This document shows, piece after piece, positions 52,001-64,000 of a stretch of DNA of 64,000 nt (position 1 is the first letter of the stretch; every line of letters begins with the position of its first letter). Source of the stretch: Tomocerus qinae (lineage: Eukaryota > Arthropoda > Collembola > Entomobryomorpha > Tomoceridae); NCBI GenBank assembly GCA_020055645.1, contig CM034547.1, positions 6,696,001 to 6,760,000 on the forward strand, read 5' to 3'. Below the pieces are notes generated by a model. The model had not been told where the DNA came from. It was given only the letters and a program-made list of their open reading frames with translations, and searched no databases. The position numbers were made by a program, and so were the translations under genes.

Positions 52001-55000
52001 TTATAATTTACACCAAAGACTCCTTTTTCGCTTCGTTTATTGTCGTATAGTAGGAGAGTACCTATTAACGACAATTTCATTACCTAATCCAATCTAAACG
52101 TGACGTTCATTGTGCTTTCTCTTTTAAGTTCATTATCTTCACCTACAATACAAATACAAGCCACAACATCATTCTCCAGGACTAAGATGCACGTCTATCT
52201 ATTTATACACGGTACAATAAAATGGATCAAATAATTTTATCTTGCTTACACATGATAATATTAGATTGATTTATTCTTCACATATCTTTCACATTCAATA
52301 TCATTAACATACAAGGTTACACATCAACATTATATACAATTACTGTTTTGTTATACCGTCCAGCAGTACTTATTTATTATATAGTATTATGCGTACACAC
52401 TTTAGTATTATAGTTTATATCGACAATCATTACCATATAATAATTAGCCATTCATGCACTTGTTTCAATAGAACATCTATGCCATAAATTAATACAAGGT
52501 TTACTAAGACTAAATACTAACTATGTGACACAAGCAGTGATCAGATGGCGAATTGGTGCATTAGGAATATTAGGATTACATAAATTAACAGTCACTGTTT
52601 TTGACGTCATATGCAACGAAATGACAGTGAACCTATTGATTGTCATAAATTCAATATAAAACTTCCTGGAATTCCAGTTCTATAATATATACTTTAATAT
52701 TTTCATACCTAAGATTGACTGCTTGTGGACATTTAAGCACATCTTTTCAACTGGGAAAGGTAAGCTGTTTTTTAACAACCTGCCTGGGTTGTACTCGTGG
52801 AAAACAATAAACTGTAAAATGATCATTAATAGTTAAGTAAATGCAAGGACAATTTGCTATTGTTTTCGAAGAGTACCAAAACTTTGATTGTTTGTTACTA
52901 ATTTGTCGAAAACAATTTTTAGGAGTTATTGAAAAGGGTTGTTTATTAAACAGCATTTAAATCTATTGACCTTGATTACTATTTGAAACGTGAAATTAGT
53001 CCATATTAGAGTTTAGAGTAACATACTTGCGCTAATGTTGGCGAACCTTTTTCTGTTTGTTTGGTTTAATAATAATAATATATTAATAGCTAGATTCCTT
53101 TTGACGTTAAAAAATTTTGGTACGCTTTTTAAGCAGATTTGATCAAAAAGGTCAAAGTATAGTATAATTCTTAGGATTGACAAATGAAAGGAGAAATAAA
53201 GCCATGATGCAAAACGAAATTCACGTGTTGGAAATAATAGAGTTCTTTTGACTGCCCACTTTTCGCTTTTCTCCGGAGAAAATCAACAAAACAAGTTTTA
53301 CGCATCGTGATCGTGATTCTTTCAGTATGTAATTAGATTTGATTGTTTACTTAGTGAAGTAAAAACGTGGATGACGTGCATGCATTCTCTAAATCCTTGT
53401 CCATTTGGGTATTAGGTTAGCTCTTTCTGTTTACGTTTTCGATGGCTATAGTTATAGGTGGGTATATTATAGTGTTTTTGTTCCTCTCAGCAGGGAAAGT
53501 CACCCATACATTACTTACAGTTAACGCTCCATTGGAAATAATTGGAAGGCCCTCATGGCGTAATTTAAAACGCAAATGGAATTTAATTGGCTATTTTATT
53601 ATGCCTTTAGATTGACCAGATGTAATCTATAGTCGAATTCCCTTCTTATCGTATGTAAATAATGGAGGTTTAACTATATATCTTATTGAATGAAAGTCCG
53701 ATGAATCATTTAAGCGTAGGCAATTGAACTAAATCGAAACGAAACTAGTTCATCAACATAAAAGACGCTATTTAGATTTTCATTGCATAGCAGTTCATTG
53801 ATTTACTTCACCTGACACTTTCAATACTCTCTGCCCTAGAAAGTCCACTGCTTTAGCAGCAATAAAAAGAATAGTTATGGGAAAGGCATCCAACTTAGCA
53901 TAACTTATAGATGAAATGAATACTAACTCTACACTCTCAAATTCTAATTTACTTTCGAGAAAGAAAAGGGTGCATTGCAACAGGGATTCAATTTGGTTTA
54001 ATGTAAGGTAATCTAATGGTAATTTTCTTTCAGACGGCTGAAAAAGTTTTTCCTAGGTGGGTTTAAATAATAGAATGCAAAATAGTATCACATTTCACAA
54101 TGACAATTGAAACTGAATCCTCACAAGAATTTCCCTTTTCCAGAATGCACATTGCATAATATTATGAAAAAGAATATATTACACTGAAATGTGCAAGCTG
54201 GATGGAAGTGCACTTTATGTAACGAAAGTTCATAGTTTAACCGATATGCCAGCCCATGCAGCATGTCTATAGTATTACATATAGTTATTATTTAGTATTA
54301 TGCATATACAATAGTGCAGCACGTCTGTTTCTTATTGATTTCTTTCTTTCTTTCGGTTCATCCGGGCAAAAATGTCAGTAAAACAAAGGTGCAACGCAAA
54401 AAGACTTTACAACAGAATGAAAGCCCGAGGATTTGTGGAATTATACTATTATTTCAGCTGCATGACAGAGATTATTATCCCAAATCCGAATTCCAACTCT
54501 GTTCAATTATCTCTGGATCCCACCATTAAGAATTCTCGGTGATTTACATTGTAATTCTACCACGCTGGATGTCTGATGAGCAGAATTAACAATAAGAATG
54601 CTTCGGGTTGTATTTGCTACTATTGTTGAGCATGAAATGCCTAATGATGGATATTTAATATAATGGATATCTTCAATAAGAAGTAATTTGATATGGAAAG
54701 CTAATTAATTATCATGAAATGCGAATGGGGGGAAATTAACATTGAATGGAAATGTTTGTAAAAGCTCATTGAATTGTCATTGTGTCATTTAGAAATGAAC
54801 ATAATGCTAATTAACTAGGTATAACTCAGGGAGTTTAGTTCGACATAATGATAATGTAGATTTAAATATGGAAATGTATGCATTGCAGTTTTTCAATATT
54901 TATCCGTTGGTGAAAAGGGAATTGGAGTGACTGGGTCGGTGGAGTACAAACGATTATTTAAACTGGTAAGCTTATTAGGTAGGTATTGGATAAATAGGGA

Positions 55001-56201
55001 TGGTAATATTAAATGTAAATCGTAAGCAAATGCAGAAATCCATGGCTGACTGAGGATGAGTCTAAGTCTGTGGGATCTGGAGCGTTGGTATTATTTTCGC
55101 GAGGATTCTGTCTGTCGGTTCTGTTCAATCTGTTCTGTCTGTCTGACTCTGATCCGTCGCTTGATTTCCGCCGTGCAGCAAATTCTCATAACATTTACTA
55201 GTGATGCTCACAGAGACTGAAGTCTCTACAGACAGAAAACAATGTAATATCATACTCATGACGAGCTAATACATAATGCATGTGGGATGTGATGTAGCCA
55301 CAAGCAGTTTCACTTCACAATGTAATTGATTCACGAGAAATTCTATTTCTATCTTTCGAAACAGAACTATGAATGAGTGAACATTCATCCATTTCAATCA
55401 AATGATAAATATATCTCTACCATATAATAATACACATTCCCATTCCTACCTACAAAACCTATTTACTTTTAAGGATGCAACTCAAATTTCACAAGTGGCA
55501 GAAAAGGATGTAACAAATAACAGTGTATTCGCAGTGATTTCAAACTCCAGCATTGCCTCTTCTACAGATACTTAGAATTTCTATTGCACTTAATAGATAT
55601 ATGCATTAGGATATAAATAATAATGGTTTCACATATCTTTCTTTCCAGAACCACAATATATCTTTATTTGTAATATCCGTTATGACATCAGATCCCGGAT
55701 GACAAACCTATAAACATTTTTTATTTCTTAACAAATACATATATCTCACTACCAGCTGAGCATCTGACTAAGCATATGGCATTAAATTACGTTTATCATG
55801 ACTTTATTATTATATTTTAACTAGCTAATTGGAATTGTATGATATACTAGAGACTAAGCATTATTCGAACAGGAAATATGTATTTGACTTGCTTATCCGC
55901 TCTTTTGTAGTAGTGCGGAACTGCAATTGAGTCCAAGTTGGAAATACCTCCTCTAGGATTGAAAAGCACATAATAACAAAGAATTTGCAATAAGGACAGC
56001 TAACGATAAGCTAGCCAGGCAATAATAATATATAACTAGCTCACTGCAATTGACTTTCCGTTGCCTATTGGTTTATCGTCAGACTCTAGTGCACACTTTA
56101 GGTAATCTCCACTGCATTTCAGACAAATTTCATTTCAGCTCATCATTTCCGCTTCAGCTATCTTCAATACAACTTTCTTTATCATTTCTCTCTATTTAAT
56201 A

Positions 56202-56277
56202 CAGTTTTATCTAATGAATTGCATTGCATCGAGTCTGTTCAGTTTTATCTAATGAATTGCATTACATCCAATCTGTT
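56202..56277. repeat. 38-bp tandem duplication
   Basis: Two adjacent copies (56202-56239 and 56240-56277), each starting CAGTTTTATCTAATGAATTG, differ at only a few positions. It reads as a recent local duplication. Confidence 0.9.
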
Positions 56278-59200
56278 TAACAACTTTACTGTAACTTTTA
56301 ACTCATTATAATAATGACTGTGCACCTAGTAATATTATTTGCTTGTTAGTTGATGCAACACTTCACTTATTGTTTACGAAACAACCAGAGTCACAGAGTA
56401 ATTGGCTAATTAAAGGACAATTTGAAGATAGAGAGGTATCGTTAGGGAAAAAGATAATTAGGGTCACAAAAGCACAGTTACTAATCTTATGCTTATATGG
56501 TACACATTTTAATTATAAAGGTATAGTATTCTAAAAGCATAGAGCTCTATTTTTCATAAAGACTCATCCTATCTCACTTCAAAAATATTAGATATATGCT
56601 CATGCATATTTTTCCATGTACATTAATTTCAAGCAGCAAAAATGTACTTTTACAAAGCTCACGACGCATTCAAGTAGGTATTATAGCTTTAACTATAGTT
56701 CATACTTATAAGGATCAATTAAAAATGCTATGTTGACATTTTACTACACGACAATATCTGCAGATTTAATTATAGTACATTTGAACGTAGTACGTGACAC
56801 ATTACTGCACTATGCAATGTGCTTAACGATGAGTATCAACTGAATACACTGTTTCTTTCAAGTATTTCGATTTGGTACATTTAAATAGTCCAGACAGCCG
56901 ACTCACATTCATTCATAGTTACAAAATAATGTTTTATATTGAATCACAGGAAAATTCTGATAAATCTTCCCTTGTAATATTGCTGCGTTTTTGTTCAACT
57001 AAACGGTTCTATCTATTTCCCACAGAGAACAGATCCTCAGCATCGGTGTTGTGATTTTTTTGATTCTCATCCTATATTATTTTAACTATTGTAGCAACTT
57101 TAAATTTTTATGTACAGTGTATTAAGAAAGCCATTCTGCACTATTCACTTTCCTTTGTGAAACTTTCCTCCTTACTTTCACCACAATTTTAATTTGAAAG
57201 CAATTGGTGAGAGTTGGAAAAATAGGAATAAAGAATACATTGTGACTTTCTTGATACGAGCAATATTTGACCATTGAAGGGACACCATTAATGAATTTCT
57301 ACACATAAGAATTTTAACAAGTGTACTAGATTGAAGTATTACTATTCTGTACTAAGTTAGGTAAAGATATAAGTGATACTAATAAATACTATAATGTACT
57401 TGGGCTAACAAATAGTTCGTATTTACGTCATTATTAAGTCTAGTGCTGATAAAATCATTATATTACACAATAAACATGCATAAGTATACTAAATTAGTAA
57501 TGGACATTATTAAGAAATGGAAAATTGTGGTATAAAAATTGCTTACAGGTGCTTAATAGTATAGTAGTGGATATTAAGGACGTAGAATTCAACAGCTTTC
57601 CATATTATTCTATTCTTCTGCCGGGAGACACGTAGAAGAGTGAAATGAGACATGACACCATGAAAGAAAGTTAGGGGGCTTTATGTGGCACTTTGTACTA
57701 TCTTGCTTGGCCACAATAGAAACATGGAACATACATTTGTAGATTTTGAAAGCCTGTCTCGTTTATATTGTTAAACTGCGTATGAATTTATTATGCAGCG
57801 AGATAACAGTAGCTAAACTATTCACATTTACAAACTGATGTACTTGGCATTCCTTCGACAAACAAAATAGAATACAGAAATAGTAATAATAGATTGTGTT
57901 TGTATTGCAGAAGGATAATAAGATATATACTTATAGTGTATTGGCAACGCTCACTCGCCATTTCTCATCTTGTCAGATAGCATTTCTTGGAAAAAGACTG
58001 GAGGTTTTGGTAAAATTTCTTGTCTTTGGCTTGGTTTAGGTTGGCTGGCTTGGATTGTTGTTTAGTTGACTCTGCTAATTCAGTTGTTCTTACTTTTACA
58101 ATTAGATAGATCTGTTCTGCTCCAGTACTCTACAAGTATTTGTTAGAATGAGTATAAAATAGAGCTAAGTATTTGGGCTGATTGTCACAGTTTCAGATTT
58201 GTAGTCCGCGTTCGTTCGTATTCATGCACACTGATATTAGTCTCTAATCTGCACATTCAATAGCATAATGTATGTACATTTGATTTTACTCCACTAACTT
58301 TCTCCCTCTACATTTATCTATCTATGTGTACCTTTATATCGGGGTAAAGGACACTCTTCCTAGGATTAGTTTATTAGTTCTGTTTCAAGAGTTAGATTTT
58401 CATGGGCACAAAGCAACTCTGTCTTAGGAGTGAACGTATGAATAGAGTTCCACTCTAGCTTGATCAACCATGGCAGACTAATCGCATAAGAAAACTCCTA
58501 AATTAACTTTTAACTCTTAAATTCTATTAAAAGTTACATTCACATTGAAATAGTCTGTGTATAAGAACTGATTTGTACTCGACATACCACTACTCACTAC
58601 TTCAAATACATTCAGAAACCAATTCCATATCAAGGTCTCCATTATTTCATATGACGCACATCCCGAGTTAGTAGTAGGGGGAAAGTGAAACGCAAGAGTA
58701 ACTAAGGATGACGACTTTCTCTGTCGGTTATCTTCCTATTCATCTTTTGAAGACTTACAAGACGAGGTAATGTGGCTGAAGTAACGGCTTTGAAGTTGCT
58801 TTAAGCGAGATGTGATTACCTACATTTAAAGAGAATTCTAATTCGTCTGAGTAACGTACGTAAGTACATTACTGAACACACTCCTGCTTCGTGCACAAGA
58901 AATATACTACAAAACACTGCCACTGACCTTAATAAGGTGATTATAATATATTATTCTATGAGAAAGAGTAAATTACCTTCACTAGGCGAAACCATTATAT
59001 AGCCCACACAGGCAGAGAAAGTCCCTACATTGTGCAAATAACACAGCAGTAATATGAATTTAGATTAGCCACAGGCCACAGAGTCCATCTCCACCTAACT
59101 ATACTAAATAACGAACTTTGACTTTTACATACCTTTATAGTAGCGGCTTCACTCTAACCACACAATTTTGCTATCTACTTACTAAATAAATACAATTTTA

Positions 59201-60054
59201 AACGTTCTTGGATTCTAAATGCAAATTATAACAGAAAGGCTCTTCTGCTTAGATCTACCTATTTATTTACCTTTCCCACCAAATAATTATCCAGCTTTGA
59301 GCTTTCATAAACTCTAATGGACAACAAGATTAACTGTACCAAATAATGTTCAAATATCATTTGAGCTAAGAAATGAAATTCGTCCAGGATCTACCTAAGT
59401 TGCATTAGATGGGGATGTGTGCTGAATGTTGAAGGTGACGTGATGAGACGACTCGACTAGAGGAGAATCACTCAAGTTACATAAGTTCCTACTTAACAAA
59501 TCTTTCATTTAGTGTCTGCTTTCTCTGTGCCTGCAATAGAGAGTCAGTGCATTAGAATGTAGTCTGCCTAATAGTCGATAAGATGCTGAGAATGTTCGAG
59601 TCCTACCTGGGAATGTGTATAAGATATACTAGCTACTAAGTATAATATGCAGAGTGAAAATGCATAGCTCAGTAATGAAAGCAGGAGGAGTGAATGTGGA
59701 GCAAGTCTAGAGTCGTGCTAAAGATAAGTATTCGGAGTCTATTTAGTTTATTGAATGAAGTAGCATGTCTTGTACGTAGTCAGTCAGTCCTTTGAGAGAC
59801 TTCAGAGCAATTCAGTCGACTCACTCACAATCAGTCGACAGACTGCTTCCTTGCTCTGCACACCCGTCCGCCTAAACACACAGACAGACGTCGTGTGTGT
59901 AGAATTCTATAAGTAAAAGATCCACAGCCACGCAGCTAAAACTCTCGAACATTTTCTATCTATCTAGTCAAGTGAAGCGAATTACTTTCTCCTCTCATCT
60001 CTTTTACTCTACTTTCCCCCACTTTCTCCATCTCGTTTTGACTCCACTCTCTGA

Positions 60055-60070
60055 CTGTCTGTCTGTCTGT
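60055..60070. repeat. (CTGT)n microsatellite
   Basis: Four tandem CTGT units, read directly, within a CT-rich patch. Confidence 0.85.
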
Positions 60071-62660
60071 TTGTAATAGGCAGATATGTATGTACATAGA
60101 CACCAAACCAAGACACTCTTCACTATTTAGAAGCACAAGGGTCTTCTCAGAAGAGATAACTATTTAATGCATGGATGTGCTCTCTGCTTTGCTTTCCTGG
60201 TCATGTTATGTTTGTTACTTACGTCTCAGTTTACCTATCTCATCACTACCCGGACTTCCCTCTCGCTCTATCTCCAACTTAGCCATTCAACCTACAGCGT
60301 CACCATTCCCAGGTCAGCACCATCATCTACACTAATACTATCTCCAAGAAAACTACTACCTCCAACATAGTAAAAAAAGCCTCCTGGCCTGGATTAACTC
60401 TTTCACTCACATTTAACATAATTCCCGTATTTAACAATCTACTCTTTATACTCCAATAGGGAAACGTTAAATGAATTAAAGCCAGACTCGTAAAGTACCT
60501 AAAGATCCATTTCTAACATCCAGATAAGAAAACAAAGTCGGATCTATTAGACGTGGAATAAAATATGTCGTCAAATATTTCTATAGCCCTATAATGGCTG
60601 AAAAACGATATTTTTAGCCTTGGTAAAGGTAAACATAGTATATACGACAGTCAGGAAAGTTTATCACACGGAAGATGTTCTGCTAGCAATCGAAATAATG
60701 TAATAAAGTGAAAGAAAGTAGATACGATCAAAGTGTTTTCACTCAACCTGAAAATTAAGAGATTGCAATCTTGCAAGTGTGCATAAATTAATTAAAACAG
60801 TAGACAATGATAGTAAGGTACCTGCATGGAATTCTTGTTTTTTTGTCATAAACTCCAAGACATCCTTTAATCAATAAAAGCATCGTAAATTCTAAAAGGT
60901 TTGCGAAGAAGATTGTTAAACTAGCTCGTCTACCTTGTTTTGGGATGGCAAAGGAAGTTTTCTTGTGCATCCACGTAGAACTTAAATTATCTAAGGTAGA
61001 GAATAGTAGTAGTAGTATGTAGTTGGTATAGACAGAGAAAGGACGGATTGCTTGTCTGTCTGTTCCGTACGTATAGGACACTTGAAATGACGTTAGTGAA
61101 GAGAAGAGTGCCGGGTGGTGGGAATAAATGTATGATAATATAATCACCATGCCTGGCCTAATCTCTGCTACTTCTAGAGAGAGAGAAACTAAGGATTGAG
61201 GAAAAGACAAGACAACAGAACAGACAGGCTGACGGACAAAATACACAATACTTTACTCCACTTTACAAGAGAATGCGAGTTGACTGCTTAAGTTGTCCTC
61301 TAGTATACACACAGCCAATAGTTAAGAAGAGCAGGATATACCATTTAGAAGTGTATTATAACACACAAGTTACTATATACTATTATATACTATTATATAG
61401 TTATTATACGATTAGTTCTGTACACTGTAGTAAATAGTAGATAGAATGTCAATGGCAGTGTCGAGATAGAGAGCAGTGGCATGTCGAGTTTTGCAAAACA
61501 AAATCCACTAAAAGGGATCTGATGTGACAATGACAATAAGAATCTATGCGTCTTATTGTCTACCTGGGTAAGTGTAAGTGCGGCAGTAGTGTATGCATTT
61601 TGTATGCTAATAGTGATGCTGGGCTCCATTATTTACTCCAACTAGTTTCGTTTAGCATTCGGGGGAATTCAATTATTCAATCCACTTACTGACTTGCTTA
61701 CTTATTCACACACTTTGACATCTTTCTCTAATAGTACAAAGATTATGTTCCTAGTCAACTATTTATGCTTCGCTACCTAACTCTTATCGTTAACACACAT
61801 TCACTATTTCTAACGTGTATGATGGCATCCATTAGATCCATACTCTTTTTTCCCTATTTACGAGCAATTGCCGACGAGAGCTATCTACATGCATATAGAG
61901 TATACTTATGTTTGAGGAGAGAGTCGTTCAAACCACAAATTCTTAGCACTCAAATTGCGTCAGTTTCGTTTCATCCGTTCGTATATTTAATATGACAGGT
62001 AAGTTGTACACGATATAATGTAAATCTAGTAGACTAATATGTCAGACTACTGTTGTCCTACAAAGTAAGTACGTATATGCTGTGTATAATTTTATGAACC
62101 TGCCATTCACATAGATAGCAGATAGATAGTTATTATTTGAAGATATGTTCCATTTGTTGCTATATGTTATGTTTTGTCTCTATTTCTCTTGTAGTGGGTT
62201 TATCTGGTATATAATAACAATTCGTTTTGTTCTGCAAACTTTCGCTTACCTATTTATTCCGTAGTAGAAGTAGTCTATGATAAGTTGGAAACTTTCCATC
62301 CCATATTACTTCCCGTAAGTAAACAGAGGAATAATAGAGAGAAAAGGCTTAAACAGAAAACAATCTATTTAACTCTCAGAGTAAACTATATTGAATACAA
62401 CCACAAACAACAAAGTTGCAATTACAAAGTAGTAGAATAGGGAGATATAGAGGAGATATATTATTAATAGAGTAATACGTAGGGGTTCTTAAGAAATAAA
62501 TGTCATTTCGTCTCTGTGGCATTGTTTACCTGTGTTATGAAAGTGGTGAGATGTATTTAAGATAAATGTAGCATAACAGAAGGTAATATAGAGAGGGAGA
62601 TTGCATTAGTTTCACAAGACAAGATCACACGACGTAAATACATACGCACGGAGAATAGAG

Positions 62661-62680
62661 TTGAGTCGACTCAATTTATT
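62661..62680 (-). terminator. palindrome and poly(A) hexamer just after copine 2 stop
   Basis: The minus strand reads AATAAA (62675-62680) one base after the TAA, then the perfect 14-base palindrome TTGAGTCGACTCAA (62661-62674). If the hexamer is used, the 3' UTR would be extremely short. Confidence 0.4.
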
Positions 62681-62681
62681 T

Positions 62682-63122
62682 TTAAGTTTTCTCTGGAGGC
62701 GGATTCGGTTTCGCGTTCGCCTTGGAATTCTGCGGTCGGTTTGTAGAGTCTATTTTCAAAGCTTCTATATCAGACTTGTTAGACTTATTGGGCTTGACGG
62801 GGACGATGTTTCGACTTTTCATGAAACCAGTGAGCTGCTCTGGGATTTCCGCCAGGACCTCTTTGGCCAATTTCACTTTGGCTAGTCGACTCGTGTTATC
62901 ATAGCTGCTCGACCATTTCCCGGCGATTTCCGGACAAATTGTTGCCATCCAAGAGTACGAGTCGCGGTAAGGAACGAACTGAACAATGTCCCGCTCCGCT
63001 TCTCGTCCGTTGTATGACAGCCGCACAATATCACCGTCCAACTCGTCCATTTGGGCGAAATTCGCTGAGCCCACACCGACAATGATGATGGACAACGGCA
63101 GCTTCGCAGCGTCCACTATCGC
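62682..63122 (-). CDS. second copine, terminal exon (gene continues past window)
   Basis: A phase-0 exon after an AG acceptor at 63123-63124, coding 146 residues and a TAA. It starts [18 protein letters not shown] and matches the last exon of the copine at 1534-1890 through most of its length, including [25 protein letters not shown] and VLAEIPEQLTGFM. This is the C-terminal part of the vWA/copine domain. It shares the same insertion (YSWMATICP onward) as copine 1. Its tail is longer, with about 35 extra polar residues rich in Lys, Asn, Ser and Pro. Earlier exons were not found up to 64000 and probably lie beyond. The same strand and close similarity point to duplication from a common parent. 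Confidence 0.92.
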   Translation of the reverse strand, partial: AIVDAAKLPLSIIIVGVGSANFAQMDELDGDIVRLSYNGREAERDIVQFVPYRDSYSWMATICPEIAGKWSSSYDNTSRLAKVKLAKEVLAEIPEQLTGFMKSRNIVPVKPNKSNKSDIEALKIDSTNRPQNSKANAKPNPPPEKT

Positions 63123-64000
63123 CTTCAACGTTCAACCACAATCATAAATCAACAATACTAACTCCTCCCTCCTCTGCTAAATCTCTACCAAATGACTATC
63201 CTTCCATGTTAATCTGTTTATATTTATTTTCAGATTCCCTTTGAGCAGTCTCCCTTCAAAAGACTACATAAGCGGATTATACTATTGTTAATTAATGTTG
63301 TCATTCACAAGCGCTCTACTAAAAGGTGAATTTAGTGTAGTCCTCTTAGGCTGTCCCAAATAAAACATAATGCAATTGAAGAGAATTGCACAATAACCAA
63401 CTTACTGCTTGTTAAAAGAAACTCTAAGGGAGTATAGCATCCTAATAATATCACAATAGTTAAACAATCATTATTGTATCCTTTATTTTTGAGTACTTTA
63501 TGCACACAGAAATGAACTACTAGCCTTTCATATACATTAACCCTGAGTAATGACCTTTTTAGGAGTTTTTGCTGTAGTTGATGAATAATTTAACAAACTA
63601 GTTTTATGTAGCTTAAGTAGACATGTCAGTATTGATAGAATTATAGTTGTGACTGTGACTAGTGTTTTAGCATATGTTATTGATCATAAATGAAGGTTGC
63701 AGGGTACTTTATATGCAGCTGTCTACATAACTTAGGTAAGTTGACACCTGCATCTGCACATGAGTTGTCGGTGAATATACATTGTTAATAATAAATAGCA
63801 AATGTACCTAGTGCATAAAACATTTGAATGAATAGCATTTACTAGGATGGAAAAACAGAAGAATGGGGCACTACTAAATGAGTTTACGTAACATGTCACA
63901 CCCCACTGTCACTACGAACGAAAATTTACAGAATAAATTGTCTTTTTCACTGAGCTAGTATGTTATTTACTATATTTAACAGTAATGCAGCCATTAGAGC
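63123..64000 (-). other. intron of copine 2, no exon seen
   Basis: AT-rich sequence upstream of the copine 2 terminal exon on its strand. I looked for the preceding exon (LYGPTNFAP and ITDG region) and did not find it here. Confidence 0.6.

Larger units (their letters stand above)
49094..62660. other. 13.6-kb gene-poor stretch
   Basis: This lies between the dipeptidase start and the copine 2 stop. It should include the dipeptidase promoter. Open frames of 60-152 codons occur but none shows family motifs with splice sites. It contains a 38-bp tandem duplication near 56.2 kb and short CTGT and AT-rich repeats. No tRNA or other RNA gene was recognised. Confidence 0.5.

Noticed and set aside
59594..59606. 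tRNA B-box-like GTTCGAGTCC
   Set aside because: The bases on each side do not pair as a T stem, and no A box or cloverleaf could be built upstream.
60788..61246. 152-codon minus-strand frame
   Set aside because: Long, but with no recognisable motif and no splice context or neighbours; I treat it as chance.

Overview
The window is AT-rich eukaryotic nuclear DNA. It holds long intergenic gaps, GT-AG introns and single-copy protein genes typical of animals, with no sign of operons. Best guess is a non-dipteran arthropod or related invertebrate: copines are, as I recall, absent from Drosophila, while strawberry notch, ABCG half-transporters, renal-type dipeptidases and GDAP2-like macro proteins are widespread. 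The species cannot be fixed from the sequence. All gene models were spliced by hand; intron phases agree at every junction listed.

Layout: (1) 1534-15388, minus strand, a complete seven-exon copine. (2) 22935-25190, minus strand, an eight-exon macro-domain protein (GDAP2-like macro half only) that no single long ORF reveals; it includes a 31-bp microexon. (3) 31004-33061, plus strand, a two-exon ABCG half-transporter. (4) 35213-42819, plus strand, a 19-exon strawberry notch (SBNO) helicase-like regulator, whose second intron carries a MITE nested inside another MITE. (5) 43090-49093, minus strand, a ten-exon membrane-type dipeptidase, convergent with SBNO, with a foldback MITE in intron 2. 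(6) 62682-63122, minus strand, the terminal exon of a second copine whose remainder lies beyond the window. The two copines lie in the same orientation about 47 kb apart with three unrelated genes and the macro gene between them.

These genes do not form an evident pathway. The two copines are clearly related paralogues. SBNO and the dipeptidase have stop codons only 270 bp apart and probably overlapping 3' UTRs. The remaining stretches (15.4-22.9, 25.2-31.0, 33.1-35.0 and 49.1-62.7 kb) show no gene I can support, apart from one weak laminin-G-like fragment near 17.3 kb.

The points most worth a second look are the macro-domain protein with both hydrolase motifs altered, a shared insertion of about 22 residues in the vWA region of both copines, loss of the calcium-ligand aspartates in the copine C2B domain, and an unusually high share of donor sites with a pyrimidine at intron position +3 (9 of 41 introns).
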